A stretch of DNA of 64,000 nucleotides from JBMOKT01 sp049323895. GTDB lineage: Bacteria; Bacillota; Peptococcia; Peptococcales; BICA1-8. Within the stretch, counting starts at the first letter, position 1. The number at the start of each line of letters is the position of its first letter. The DNA is taken from positions 496,001 through 560,000 of the forward strand of contig JBMOKT010000013.1 of the NCBI GenBank assembly GCA_049323895.1, given 5' to 3'. Shown piece by piece: positions 1-8,333 of this stretch. The notes under the pieces are model-generated. The model had not been told where the DNA came from. It saw only the letters and a program-made list of their open reading frames with translations, and did not search any database. The position numbers were made by a program, and so were the translations under genes.

Positions 1-159
1 AATAACTTGTTAATCTTATTCATTGTTGTACCCCCTTAATATTTATTGGTATGTTATTTAAAAAGGTGCATTCAGTTTATTAATTCTGCCGCTAAATATC
101 CTCCTTTCTATATAAATTTTGTTTATTTGTTATTTTTCTGAAAGGTAAATAAATATAAA

Positions 160-202
160 AAAACAGCCAGCAAAAAGTAAACCTCTTCAAACTGGCTGTT
201 TT
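160..202 (-). terminator. Intrinsic terminator-like hairpin downstream of the riboflavin transporter gene
   Basis: An 11-bp perfect stem (AAAACAGCCAG at 160-170 pairing with CTGGCTGTTTT at 192-202) encloses a 21-nt loop. Read leftward it runs straight into a T tract, so it fits a Rho-independent terminator for leftward transcription. It lies about 275 bases beyond the end of the RibU gene. The rest of 1-477 is very AT-rich and holds no gene I can support. Confidence 0.55.
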
Positions 203-477
203 CCACTATATCCACCAGGTCGCTCCAGTGATTGTGAAGAACACAGTAAACTATATTATTAAATATAAAAGAAATTCAAATAACTTTTAAATATATTTGG
301 TAATTTATTCATATTAATTCTTTATTTTCAAAATTCTATAATATTTTGATAATTCCTTTTTTTAAACCAAAAAATTTTCTTATAATAATAACTAGTATTT
401 TTTAATCTCTTAATAAATACTGATGAAAAATTTTTATTTGGATTTTTCATATTTCTCCCAACTAGCTACTAAACTAA

Positions 478-1038
478 CTACTTTTCTACGAATGCTTCCT
501 TTTTATTACTTTCTGGCTCCATGAATACCTTAACTTTTTTATACAATACGAAGGTAATCAGACCGGTAAGTGTTCCTTTAAATAAATTAAAGGGAATAAT
601 AGATGCGGTTAAAAGTGGCAAAATTCCGTTTTGGGGGATGCCCCATAAGGGAAGCAGCCAATAATAGTTGGCAATAGCCATGACAGCAGTTGTAGCAATA
701 ACTCCTAGTAAAATTGCAAATACAGCAGTCTTTCTATTTTTGTTGAAGGAGTATACCAGCCCTGCTACCAATGAAAAGGTAGCCCCTGCAATAAAGTTTG
801 CAGTTATACCGATGAGACCTGCTGGCGCATTTCCCATTAGAAATGAAAGGGCATTCTTCCCAAAATCAACAAATACTCCTGCCCAAGGACCAATGGCAAA
901 GGCTGCGATCAAAGCTGGAACTTCTGCTGCGTCATAGCGCAGATATTCAGGGAAAAAAGGCAGTGGTACTGCAAAAAACTGGAGGATTAAACCAAAGGCA
1001 GATAATAAAGCAATTCTAGATAAAACTTTGACACTCAT
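478..1038 (-). CDS. ribU: ECF transporter S component, riboflavin-specific (RibU)
   Basis: Substrate-binding membrane subunit of an energy-coupling-factor importer, which brings riboflavin into the cell together with the shared EcfAA'T module encoded elsewhere. The 186-residue product is almost entirely hydrophobic with five to six membrane spans. The stretch around residues 27-60 (a proline-rich PLPFFPEYLRYD segment, then a glycine-rich helix) matches the ECF S-component family. Length is usual for RibU. The start follows a GGAGATGTATTT-type ribosome site. The strongest evidence for substrate is the FMN riboswitch directly upstream on the same strand, with its own terminator. The gene stands alone, reading leftward, between the riboswitch and an AT-rich spacer. 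Confidence 0.88.
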   Translation of the reverse strand: MSVKVLSRIALLSAFGLILQFFAVPLPFFPEYLRYDAAEVPALIAAFAIGPWAGVFVDFGKNALSFLMGNAPAGLIGITANFIAGATFSLVAGLVYSFNKNRKTAVFAILLGVIATTAVMAIANYYWLLPLWGIPQNGILPLLTASIIPFNLFKGTLTGLITFVLYKKVKVFMEPESNKKEAFVEK

Positions 1039-1078
1039 AAATACATCTCCTTTTGAAAAAAATTATGAAAAAATAGAA

Positions 1079-1100
1079 AACCCCGAAAAAATTCGGGGTT
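1079..1100 (-). terminator. Expression-platform terminator of the FMN riboswitch
   Basis: A 9-bp perfect stem AACCCCGAA/TTCGGGGTT with a 4-base loop is followed, reading leftward, by a T-rich stretch. It sits between the riboswitch and ribU, in the usual place for the terminator that forms when FMN is bound. The stem's CCCCGA/TCGGGG sequence resembles the 5' arm of the riboswitch P1 region, as expected for competing pairings. Confidence 0.8.
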
Positions 1101-1143
1101 AATGAGCAAAATAAGTACACTACAAATACAATAACGCACTACG

Positions 1144-1259
1144 ACCCTCTTTCTCTCATCCAGACTTTAACTGTCGGCTTCGGAATCTAACCGAATCTGC
1201 CTTATGGCTCGCGGGCTTTACCGCCGGTAAGGAATTACACCTAACCCCGAAAGAGATTA
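1144..1259 (-). ncRNA. FMN riboswitch (RFN element)
   Basis: Read leftward, the segment contains the conserved FMN-riboswitch blocks in order: a CTCTTTC closing arm (1249-1255), CGGGGTTAGGTGTAATTCC, ACCGGCGGTAAAGCCCGCGAG, GATTCGGTTAGATTCCGAAG, CCGACAGTTAAAGTCTGGATG, and the matching GAAAGAG closing arm (1147-1153). These are the hallmarks of the aptamer that binds flavin mononucleotide. With the hairpin at 1079-1100 it should stop transcription of the riboflavin importer gene when FMN is plentiful. This identification is from the conserved sequence and is very secure. Confidence 0.96.
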
Positions 1260-1276
1260 TTCAGTTTTCTATGTCA

Positions 1277-1305
1277 ATACTACTGGAAACCTATAAGTCT
1301 GTCAA
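1277..1305 (-). promoter_or_regulatory. Sigma-A-type promoter for the FMN riboswitch and ribU
   Basis: Reading leftward, a perfect TTGACA (1300-1305) is followed after 17 bases by TAGTAT (1277-1282), four of six to TATAAT. The predicted RNA start would be a few bases before the riboswitch closing stem, which is the expected geometry. Confidence 0.65.
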
Positions 1306-1313
1306 TAACCATT

Positions 1314-1961
1314 TCAGATAACCTTTAAAGAAGATATGGCCTCTTTACGGTTGTCCGTGCCAAAGACATAGGAACCTGCTACCAGTACATCTGCTCCGGC
1401 CCTAGTAACCAGGGCGGCAGTCTGGGGGTTGATACCCCCGTCAATTTGAATTAGGGTTGAAAGGCCTCGCTCCGTTATCATTTCTTTTAATTTTTGCACC
1501 TTGGCAACAGTGCCGTCAATAAACTTCTGACCGCCAAATCCCGGGTTTACACTCATCAGCACAACCATATCTAACTCTTCCAGGATATAATCCAGGCTGG
1601 ACAATGGAGTAGCAGGATTAAGGGCTACTGCAGCTTTAACACCATAGCTTTTGATATTTTGAACAGAACGGTGCAAATGGTGCACAGCTTCTACATGGAC
1701 AGTCACCAAATCACAACCCGCTTTAATAAAATCTTCGATATAAAAATCGGGATTATAAATCATAAGATGTGCATCAAAAAAGAGTTTAGTATGGGAACGC
1801 AGCTTAGAGATAACAACCGGTCCCAAGGTAATATTAGGAACAAAATGCCCATCCATTACATCCAGATGCAGCCAGTCTGCACCGCCCATTTCAATGCTTT
1901 CTATTTCTTCTTTTAATCGGCTGAAATCTGCCGATAACAAAGATGGAGCAATCTTAACCAC
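1314..1961 (-). CDS. rpe: Ribulose-phosphate 3-epimerase
   Basis: Interconverts ribulose 5-phosphate and xylulose 5-phosphate in the cytosolic pentose phosphate pathway. The 215-residue protein is full length for the family and shows the TIM-barrel signatures: IAPSLLSADF at the N-terminus, HLDVMDGHFVPN near residues 32-43 (metal and catalytic Asp), DAHLMI, VNPGFGGQKF near 139-148 and QIDGGI near 171-176. The start is GTG, placed 7 bases after a GAGGAG site that lies inside the end of rsgA. The gap from the rsgA stop is essentially zero, so it is translated from the rsgA-prkC-ftsW-stp transcript. It is the last gene of the leftward housekeeping run. Confidence 0.95.
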   Translation of the reverse strand: MVKIAPSLLSADFSRLKEEIESIEMGGADWLHLDVMDGHFVPNITLGPVVISKLRSHTKLFFDAHLMIYNPDFYIEDFIKAGCDLVTVHVEAVHHLHRSVQNIKSYGVKAAVALNPATPLSSLDYILEELDMVVLMSVNPGFGGQKFIDGTVAKVQKLKEMITERGLSTLIQIDGGINPQTAALVTRAGADVLVAGSYVFGTDNRKEAISSLKVI

Positions 1962-2840
1962 TTAAAAACTCCTCTCTTGTTGAATTACTTCTTCTAAAAA
2001 TAAAAGATAGTTTTCATAACGCTGCCGATTTATCTGACCTGCTTCTGCTGCAGCTCTCACACAGCAGCCCGGTTCTCTCTTATGAAGGCAGGTTGTAAAT
2101 TTGCAATCTCCCCTATATTCATCAAAATCCGGAAATAAAAAAGATAATTCCTCCCGGATAATCTCGGACGGCAAATTCAAAGAGCTAAACCCTGGTGTAT
2201 CTGCCACTAAACCTCCGCCCTCTAAAGTTAATAATTCTACATGTCTGGTAGTATGCTTGCCTCGTTTCAATTTTTCACTGACATTACCTGTTTGCAGTTT
2301 TAAACCGGGCTGGATGCTGTTTAAAAGACTTGATTTGCCAACCCCTGAAGGACCTGCCAAAACAGATATTTTATTCTGTAAGGCTCTTTTAATTTTTTCA
2401 ATACCCCAACCAGTTTTTGTGCTTGTAACTATAACTTCAATCTTTGCTTTTTCATAGGTTTCAATCAGTTGCTGAGATTGATTTAGCGGTACTAAATCAC
2501 CTTTAGTAAAACAGATAATTGGATTGATATCATTCCACAAGGCTAATACAGTCATTCTGTCCAACAACCACAAGTCTGGCTCAGGGCTAAACAATGAAGC
2601 TACTATTAATACCTGCTCCACATTTGCTATAGGCGGTCTGATTAGCTCATTGGTACGGGGCAGGACTTCTTCAATCACTCCGGATTTATCTGTTAAGGGT
2701 GTAAACCTTACTTTATCACCGGGAAGAAATTTTACATTTTTTATCCTGTTTTTACCCCTTAATGAACATTCGTATACTTTTTCACCCTGGCTGACATAGT
2801 AAAATCCGCTATAACCCTTTAGAATGATTCCTTCTTGCAT
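1962..2840 (-). CDS. rsgA: Ribosome small-subunit biogenesis GTPase RsgA
   Basis: Circularly permuted GTPase that checks late maturation of the 30S subunit. The OB-fold N-terminus (residues 1-70) is followed by permuted G motifs: TKGD (G4), TSTKTG (G5), GPSGVGKSS (G1) and DTPG (G3), then the C-terminal zinc site with the CKFTTCLHKREPGC cysteine/histidine pattern. I place the start at 2840 rather than at an ATG four codons upstream. A GGAGG lies 5 bases before 2840, and the protein then begins MQEGIILKG, as RsgA proteins usually do. It directly follows prkC. In many Firmicutes the PrkC kinase phosphorylates RsgA, and the pairing is conserved here. Confidence 0.95.
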   Translation of the reverse strand: MQEGIILKGYSGFYYVSQGEKVYECSLRGKNRIKNVKFLPGDKVRFTPLTDKSGVIEEVLPRTNELIRPPIANVEQVLIVASLFSPEPDLWLLDRMTVLALWNDINPIICFTKGDLVPLNQSQQLIETYEKAKIEVIVTSTKTGWGIEKIKRALQNKISVLAGPSGVGKSSLLNSIQPGLKLQTGNVSEKLKRGKHTTRHVELLTLEGGGLVADTPGFSSLNLPSEIIREELSFLFPDFDEYRGDCKFTTCLHKREPGCCVRAAAEAGQINRQRYENYLLFLEEVIQQERSF

Positions 2841-2853
2841 TAAAACCTCCATC

Positions 2854-4764
2854 TTATTGTTGAGAGGGAACTACTTCCTCCCTAATCTTTTTATCATCTA
2901 TGTAAACTGTAATTAATCCTTGACCAAAATAGTTGACATTTACTGCAAAGACATCTCCCTGCTGGTGGTATTTTTCATAAGCAATCCTCCTGCCTCTGGT
3001 ATCCCTGACCTCTATTTTAACATTTCCCGACTGGTTTAACTTTAATTCCACCCTGGCTTGCTGGGTGGTGGGTCCCGGGCCGTCACTAACCACCAGATTA
3101 ACTGCCGAGCCTTGGAAAATTTCCCTGCCCGCTGGAGGATTTTGTTCAATAACAAAATCTTTTGGATAAAGTTCACTGCGTTGTCTGGTTATCTCGCCCC
3201 TGGTCAATCCCGCTTCCTGCAGCCTGGCTTCTACAGTGTTAAGATCATAGCCAATTAAAGGCGGCATAGAAACATAACGGGGCTCAGGTCCTTTGCTGAC
3301 AACCAGGTCAACAGCTGTTTTTTCCGGTACCATTTCCGTAGGTTCCGGATACTGCCCCATAATTATCCCATTGGCATACTGGGAACTGTATTTTTGGTCT
3401 ATTTTGCCTACCCTTAGCCCAGCATTTGTTAGATTAACATCAGCAATAATCTGGGAACTGCCCACAACATCAGGGACAGGAACCAAAGCAGGTCCTGTGC
3501 TGACAATTACGGAAATTGTCCGTCCTGACTTGGTTTTGGTATCGGGTAAGGGATTTTGGCTGATAATACTTCCCTTTGCAATGGTTGGGTGGGGAATTTC
3601 TCTTTCTACAGCCATTTTTAAGTTTTTACCTGCCAGGATTCTTTGCCCTTCCTCTGCGTGTAGTTCAACAATGTCAGGCACAAGGATTTCCTCTTTTATA
3701 AAAAGTTCCCCTAAACCCCAAATAATCCCCCCTGTAAGAGATAGCAGCACTGCAAAAATTAATAAATAGCCTAAGGGCTTTATTTTCTTTGTTTGTTTGC
3801 CTGCTCCCTGTTGTTGATTTGTAGCTTCCACCGGCAAAACTTTTTTATCATCATGGAATACCAGGGTGTCATTGGAGACTTGAGGTTCCTGGCGCTTTTC
3901 TCTGGTATTCAGGTGCTCAAAATTAGTCCCAGGCAGATGTGATACATTGTCCAGCAGGGCTGACATTAAATCGACACGCAACCGGCCTACAGTATCATAC
4001 CTTTTTTGGGGATTCTTATTAATTGTCTTGAGAATTATTTTTTCCATACTTTCCGGAAGATTCTTATTGTGTTGGGAAGGTGGTAGAGGCTCATTTTGTA
4101 TATGCATTAGAGCTACACTTATTGGTGACTCTCCCTCAAAAGGCAGCTTGTTAGTCACCATTTCATAAAGCACTATACCCAAGGAATAGATATCTGATTT
4201 TTCGTCGGTTATCTCCCCTTTAGCCTGTTCAGGAGAGAAGTAATGCACAGAGCCGATTATTCCCCTGGTGTGGGTTACGGTAGCTGTACTTGCCGCCCTG
4301 GCTATGCCAAAGTCCGTTACCTTTACCCTTCCTCCCCTTGTAATTAAAATATTATGAGGTTTAATGTCCCTGTGGACAATTGCATTTTCATGGGCATGTT
4401 CAAGGGCATCACAAATCTGCTTGACAATATCTACAGCTTCATTCAGTGGTAGTGGTGCCTGTTCATCAATTATTTCTTTTAATGTCTTACCTTTAATGTA
4501 CTCCATTATTAAATAATGGACATCATTGTCTTGCCCCACATCATAGATGCTTACAATATTAGGATGAGATAGGCTGGCAACAGCCTGAGCCTCCCTGCGG
4601 AAACGGCGGATAAATTCATTATCACTGGTAAACTGTTCCCGTAACACTTTGACGGCAACAATGCGATTTAAGTAAATATCCTTAGCTTGATAGACCAGGG
4701 ACATACCACCCCCGCCTATTAAGGCAAGTATTTCATACCGATTACCGATCCTTTTGCCAATCAT
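2854..4764 (-). CDS. prkC: Ser/Thr protein kinase with PASTA repeats (PrkC/Stk1 type)
   Basis: Membrane-anchored Hanks-type kinase that senses muropeptides or lipid II and controls wall growth, stationary phase and germination. Residues 10-270 form the kinase domain, with a glycine loop (GGGGMSLVY), VAVKVL with the ATP-binding Lys, the catalytic HRDIKPHN loop and DFGIAR. A single membrane helix lies near 333-355. Three PASTA domains follow (about 360-425, 426-495, 496-565), then a C-terminal beta-rich domain of about 65 residues that is not a PASTA repeat. The 636-residue length is normal. It sits downstream of its partner phosphatase Stp and an FtsW-family gene. Confidence 0.95.
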   Translation of the reverse strand: MIGKRIGNRYEILALIGGGGMSLVYQAKDIYLNRIVAVKVLREQFTSDNEFIRRFRREAQAVASLSHPNIVSIYDVGQDNDVHYLIMEYIKGKTLKEIIDEQAPLPLNEAVDIVKQICDALEHAHENAIVHRDIKPHNILITRGGRVKVTDFGIARAASTATVTHTRGIIGSVHYFSPEQAKGEITDEKSDIYSLGIVLYEMVTNKLPFEGESPISVALMHIQNEPLPPSQHNKNLPESMEKIILKTINKNPQKRYDTVGRLRVDLMSALLDNVSHLPGTNFEHLNTREKRQEPQVSNDTLVFHDDKKVLPVEATNQQQGAGKQTKKIKPLGYLLIFAVLLSLTGGIIWGLGELFIKEEILVPDIVELHAEEGQRILAGKNLKMAVEREIPHPTIAKGSIISQNPLPDTKTKSGRTISVIVSTGPALVPVPDVVGSSQIIADVNLTNAGLRVGKIDQKYSSQYANGIIMGQYPEPTEMVPEKTAVDLVVSKGPEPRYVSMPPLIGYDLNTVEARLQEAGLTRGEITRQRSELYPKDFVIEQNPPAGREIFQGSAVNLVVSDGPGPTTQQARVELKLNQSGNVKIEVRDTRGRRIAYEKYHQQGDVFAVNVNYFGQGLITVYIDDKKIREEVVPSQQ

Positions 4765-4781
4765 ACTACCACCTCATTTGC

Positions 4782-6200
4782 TCAAGGACTGCTGTAAGAA
4801 TAAAACTTTTTTTCGCAGATTTCTTCACTGTAATTTCTGTTTTCCTGAGGAAGAACCTGTCTTGGATTTAAAGGATTATCACTAAGGGTTGGTGCCTTCA
4901 CTACCTGCCAGTAGCTGATATTTATTAACAAAGAAAGCATTAATATCCAAATAAGCCTATTGACATTTATTAAGCGCCGTCTGGTTATGGCTGGAACAAA
5001 TCCTTTTTCCCGATTCAACCAAATTATTATTCCCAGCATAATAAAGCTGCTTAAGGTAGAACTGCCGCCATAACTCATAAAAGGAAGGGGCAGACCTGTT
5101 AAAGGTATGAGTTTAGTGACACCGCCCATTATTATAAAGGCTTGAAGCAGAATTATTATAGAAAGTCCTGCAGATAGAAGCCTGCTTCCTAAAGTTGGAA
5201 TTAATTGTGACCTTTTCAAACTAAAGAAACTAAAAAAGAGATAAAGTGCTATCACACCGCTTGTTCCAAGCAAGCCTAATTGTTCACCTATTACTGCAAA
5301 TACAAAATCAGTATGGGCTTCCGGAATTACCCCGGGCATTCCTCCCCCAAAACCCATACCCCATATTCCTCCATTGGCCAGGGCAAAAAGGGATTGGATT
5401 ATCTGATATCCCCCCCGGTCTGGTTCCAACCATGGATTAAGCCATCCCATAATTCTCACCCTTACGTGGGGAAAAAAGAAGTATGCCCAAAATGCGCCTA
5501 TTATCAGAAGCATAAAACCCAATACCGGACCTTTCATCCTGCCCGTAACAAGATAAAGTAAGGATAAGAAAGATAAATAAAAAATCAAAGCAGTACCCAA
5601 ATCCCTTTGTAAAACTAATACAGCAACACAAATAAAGGTTCCCAGCCAGGCTGGCCATGAATTTCGCAGGCTTCCATGATCTTTAAACCAAGTACACAAA
5701 AACACCAAAAAAGTAATTTTTGCAGCTTCCGCAGGTTGGAACCTCATGGTATAAATCTGCAGCCAGCTTTTGGCACCACCTGCTTCAACCCCAAATAACA
5801 AAGGTGATATGAGCAGTACAAGAGTTAAGAAGAGCCAATGAATCCTATATTTTAAGATAAAATTCCCTGAAAATAGGTCCAAAAACCTTAATAGGGCAAT
5901 AAAAGCTGCACAGCCAAAAGCAATCCACTTTAACTGCTTGTAGGCATATCCAGGATCAATAAGCAGCAGCATCAGCCAGCCAATACTTACCATACAGGCT
6001 ATAATAAAATACAGCAAATCAGCTTCTTTTATTATCTTAATTTTTATATAGTATGTGGTATAAATGAGTACCAATAATACTGCAGTTGGTAATAGGTACT
6101 GACCTATCCTTCCTGTATGCAGGGACAGAGACATTAGCCCCGCTAGGCAGATAACAGAACATATATGTAAATAATAACCGGGTCTCACATTAACCATCAT
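4782..6200 (-). CDS. FtsW/RodA/SpoVE-family SEDS peptidoglycan glycosyltransferase
   Basis: Polytopic SEDS protein that polymerises lipid II into glycan strands. The 472-residue protein has about ten or more membrane spans. It carries family signatures GGAKSWLQI with FQPAEAAKI, LQRDLGTAL (with the conserved Asp), GGYQIIQSLFALANGG, EAHTDFVFAVIGEQ and PLPFMSYGGSS. It overlaps the end of stp by about 11 bases and ends 18 bases before prkC. In many relatives a penicillin-binding protein gene lies between the SEDS gene and prkC; none is present here. FtsW, RodA and SpoVE cannot be told apart from sequence alone. Confidence 0.9.
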   Translation of the reverse strand: MMVNVRPGYYLHICSVICLAGLMSLSLHTGRIGQYLLPTAVLLVLIYTTYYIKIKIIKEADLLYFIIACMVSIGWLMLLLIDPGYAYKQLKWIAFGCAAFIALLRFLDLFSGNFILKYRIHWLFLTLVLLISPLLFGVEAGGAKSWLQIYTMRFQPAEAAKITFLVFLCTWFKDHGSLRNSWPAWLGTFICVAVLVLQRDLGTALIFYLSFLSLLYLVTGRMKGPVLGFMLLIIGAFWAYFFFPHVRVRIMGWLNPWLEPDRGGYQIIQSLFALANGGIWGMGFGGGMPGVIPEAHTDFVFAVIGEQLGLLGTSGVIALYLFFSFFSLKRSQLIPTLGSRLLSAGLSIIILLQAFIIMGGVTKLIPLTGLPLPFMSYGGSSTLSSFIMLGIIIWLNREKGFVPAITRRRLINVNRLIWILMLSLLINISYWQVVKAPTLSDNPLNPRQVLPQENRNYSEEICEKKFYSYSSP

Positions 6201-6909
6201 AACTTACTAAAACAACGGTAATATTATCCATACCGCCGCGGTTAAGAGCAGTTTTAACCAAATTATTTACTGTAGCTTTCATATCTACCCGGTTAGTTAT
6301 TATTTCCTGTAATATTTCAAAATCTTTAACTAAACTGTATAATCCATCGCTGCACAAAAGCAGCATATCACCAGATTTTACTTCTACCTGGGTAAGGTCT
6401 ATTTCAACCTCCGCCTCTGTCCCTAGTGCCCTTGTCAGGACGTTGCGGTGGGGATGTTTTTGGGCTTCATTTTCTGTCAGTTCTCCATGGCGCAATAATT
6501 CGCCAACTAAGGAATGATCTTTAGTCAATAACCTTATAGAATTGTCTCTTATTAAATAGGCCCTGCTGTCCCCTATATGGGCAATATGCAGTGTTTTTTC
6601 AATAAAAAGTGCTGCAGTGATGGTTGTCCCCATCCCGCTAAAATTAATGTTTTGCTTAGCCTCCTGATAAATAAGCTGATTGGCCTTCCTGATTGCCTCA
6701 ATAAGTCCATCCCGCTGGTAAGAAGCAATGTATTCATTTGTTAGGACCACGTCCAGGGTTTTGATGGCAATACTGCTGGCAATTTCTCCCGCTTCATGCC
6801 CTCCCATACCATCGGCAACAACAAAAAGTCCCCTGTTTTTATCAGTCAGGTATTTATCCTCATTTGCCTTTCTTACTAAGCCGATGTCCGTTAATGAGTT
6901 GACGTGCAT
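6190..6909 (-). CDS. stp: PP2C-family Ser/Thr protein phosphatase (Stp/PrpC)
   Basis: Manganese-dependent phosphatase that reverses PrkC phosphorylation in the cytosol. The 239-residue sequence has the PP2C landmarks: SLTDIGLVRKANEDKYL at the start, VADGMGGHEAGE near 31-42, MGTTITAA, AHIGDSRAYL, CSDGLYS and the terminal GGMDNITVVLV metal-binding strand. The start ATG is preceded by GAGGTGG at suitable spacing. Because of that start, the gene overlaps the end of the upstream membrane-protein gene by 50 bases, so the two are translationally coupled. Together with the SEDS gene and prkC it forms the classical cell-wall signalling cluster. Confidence 0.94.
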   Translation of the reverse strand: MHVNSLTDIGLVRKANEDKYLTDKNRGLFVVADGMGGHEAGEIASSIAIKTLDVVLTNEYIASYQRDGLIEAIRKANQLIYQEAKQNINFSGMGTTITAALFIEKTLHIAHIGDSRAYLIRDNSIRLLTKDHSLVGELLRHGELTENEAQKHPHRNVLTRALGTEAEVEIDLTQVEVKSGDMLLLCSDGLYSLVKDFEILQEIITNRVDMKATVNNLVKTALNRGGMDNITVVLVSYDG

Positions 6910-7243
6910 TATTCCACCTCACTAGCTGCAGGGAACCTCCTGCAAAATCAAATTTCTCTCCAAATGCTATCTCCCTAATACTTCCATTGGATTCTAAAAA
7001 AATTTTTTCTTTTTTTATAAAAACCCTTTGTCCATACAATTCAAGATGCTCTTGGGGATATAAAAGCATTATCTGCCCCTGAGGCCATTGGTTTTCACCG
7101 CTGCCCACAGGACCATCAACTACCAACAGCAGGGCTGCAGGTTCTGATAAATGATGCCGTGCCATTTCCTTGTACATTAAAAATAAAAAGGTGTATAATG
7201 CCCCCAGCATTAAAAACTGCCACCAATGGGAAAGCAACCCCAC
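6860..7243 (-). CDS. Small membrane-anchored protein, probably a degenerate FHA-domain protein
   Basis: A 127-residue protein starting at GTG directly after the rlmN stop, with a GTGGTGG ribosome site inside rlmN. Residues 5-25 are a hydrophobic anchor. The rest (LLLVVDGPVG near 39-48, then alternating short strands ending in GGSLQLVRW) looks like a beta-sandwich. FHA proteins that read phospho-threonine often sit beside PrkC/Stp, and the strand pattern fits one. However, the Arg, Ser, His and Asn residues that contact phosphate in canonical FHA domains are not obvious. The FHA call is inference from pattern and position. The tail overlaps stp by 50 bases. Confidence 0.5.
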   Translation of the reverse strand: MGLLSHWWQFLMLGALYTFLFLMYKEMARHHLSEPAALLLVVDGPVGSGENQWPQGQIMLLYPQEHLELYGQRVFIKKEKIFLESNGSIREIAFGEKFDFAGGSLQLVRWNNARQLINGHRLSKKGK

Positions 7244-8299
7244 TTATTCCACCACTTTTCCTCTTAATTGACCACAGGCTGCATCAATGTCTACTCCCTT
7301 TTCCTCTCTGATGCTGGCCTCAATATTATTTTCCAATAAGATTCGTAAAAAAAACTTTACTTTTTGGCTTGCAGGTCTGTTATAGCTGCTGTTGACAGGA
7401 TTGACAGGAATGATGTTGACATGACACAGCATTCCCCTCAGGTATTGGGCTAGTTTAACTGCATGCTGTTTGCTGTCATTAAAGTTATCTACCACAGCAT
7501 ACTCAAAGGTTATTCTATTTCCTGTTTTTTCTATGTAATATTGGCAGGCTTTCTTAAGTTCTTGCAAGTCATGCTGTTTATTAACAGGCATTATTTGTGA
7601 CCGCAATTCATTTGTAGGTGCATGAAGGGAAACCGCTAAAACAATATCCAGATCCATATCCGCCAATTCAACAATGCGGGGAACAATCCCGCAGGTAGAT
7701 ATGGCAATCCTTCTAATGCCGATGTTTTGACCCTGGGGACTGTTTAACAGCTTAATTGCTTTTATAACATTAGCTAGATTGAGGAGGGGTTCCCCCATTC
7801 CCATAAAAACAATATTTCCTACCTGTCCCCCTTGAGGATATTCATGTAGAAGAAAGTTATTTGCAAAATAAACCTGGCTTAATACTTCACCCGTTTTAAG
7901 ATTGCGAGTGAAGCCCCCCAACCCTGTGGCACAAAAACCGCAGCCCATTGCACAGCCTACTTGGCTGGAGATACACAAGGTGTTCCTTTGCTTGCTTTTG
8001 GAACCCCTGTATTTCATCAGGACGCATTCAATATAGTTGTTATCAGAAAGGGAGAGTAAAAATTTTTCAGTTCCATCTTTAGCTGACTGTCTTTTGACCA
8101 AGGCAAGTTTATCAATGTATGTACTTTCTTTAATCATTTCCAGAATATCCTTACCAAGATTGGTAATTTGGTCAAAATTTTCAACCTGTTTTTCATGAAT
8201 CCAGGCAAATAACTGCTTTGCCCTAAAGCGAGGAAAACCATATCCTGTAACAAGCTGCTCCATCTCTTGCAAATCCATGGACCGAAGATCATTCTTCAT
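7244..8299 (-). CDS. rlmN: 23S rRNA (A2503-C2)/tRNA (A37-C2) methyltransferase RlmN
   Basis: Radical-SAM enzyme that methylates C2 of A2503 in 23S rRNA and A37 in some tRNAs, by a ping-pong mechanism using two cysteines. The 351-residue protein has the cluster-binding motif CAMGCGFCATG near residues 115-125, the family block GMGEPLLN, and the C-terminal catalytic region GVDIDAACGQL that contains one of the methyl-carrying cysteines. The length is typical. It follows rsmB after 34 bases in the same leftward transcript. Confidence 0.96.
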   Translation of the reverse strand: MKNDLRSMDLQEMEQLVTGYGFPRFRAKQLFAWIHEKQVENFDQITNLGKDILEMIKESTYIDKLALVKRQSAKDGTEKFLLSLSDNNYIECVLMKYRGSKSKQRNTLCISSQVGCAMGCGFCATGLGGFTRNLKTGEVLSQVYFANNFLLHEYPQGGQVGNIVFMGMGEPLLNLANVIKAIKLLNSPQGQNIGIRRIAISTCGIVPRIVELADMDLDIVLAVSLHAPTNELRSQIMPVNKQHDLQELKKACQYYIEKTGNRITFEYAVVDNFNDSKQHAVKLAQYLRGMLCHVNIIPVNPVNSSYNRPASQKVKFFLRILLENNIEASIREEKGVDIDAACGQLRGKVVE

Positions 8300-8333
8300 A
8301 TTATCTACCTTTTCACTTTAACTATTATACTTA

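Noticed and set aside
1..23. Start of a leftward gene running off the left edge (AAGGGGG, then ATG and seven codons).
   Set aside because: Too little sequence to support a gene.
120..290. Leftward frame reading HNHWSDLVDIVENSQFEEVY, overlapping the 160-202 hairpin.
   Set aside because: No start codon in frame after an upstream stop; at most a worn fragment, and no family was recognised.
668..937. Frames opposite ribU, and many similar frames opposite other real genes.
   Set aside because: They are antisense shadows without ribosome sites or family resemblance.
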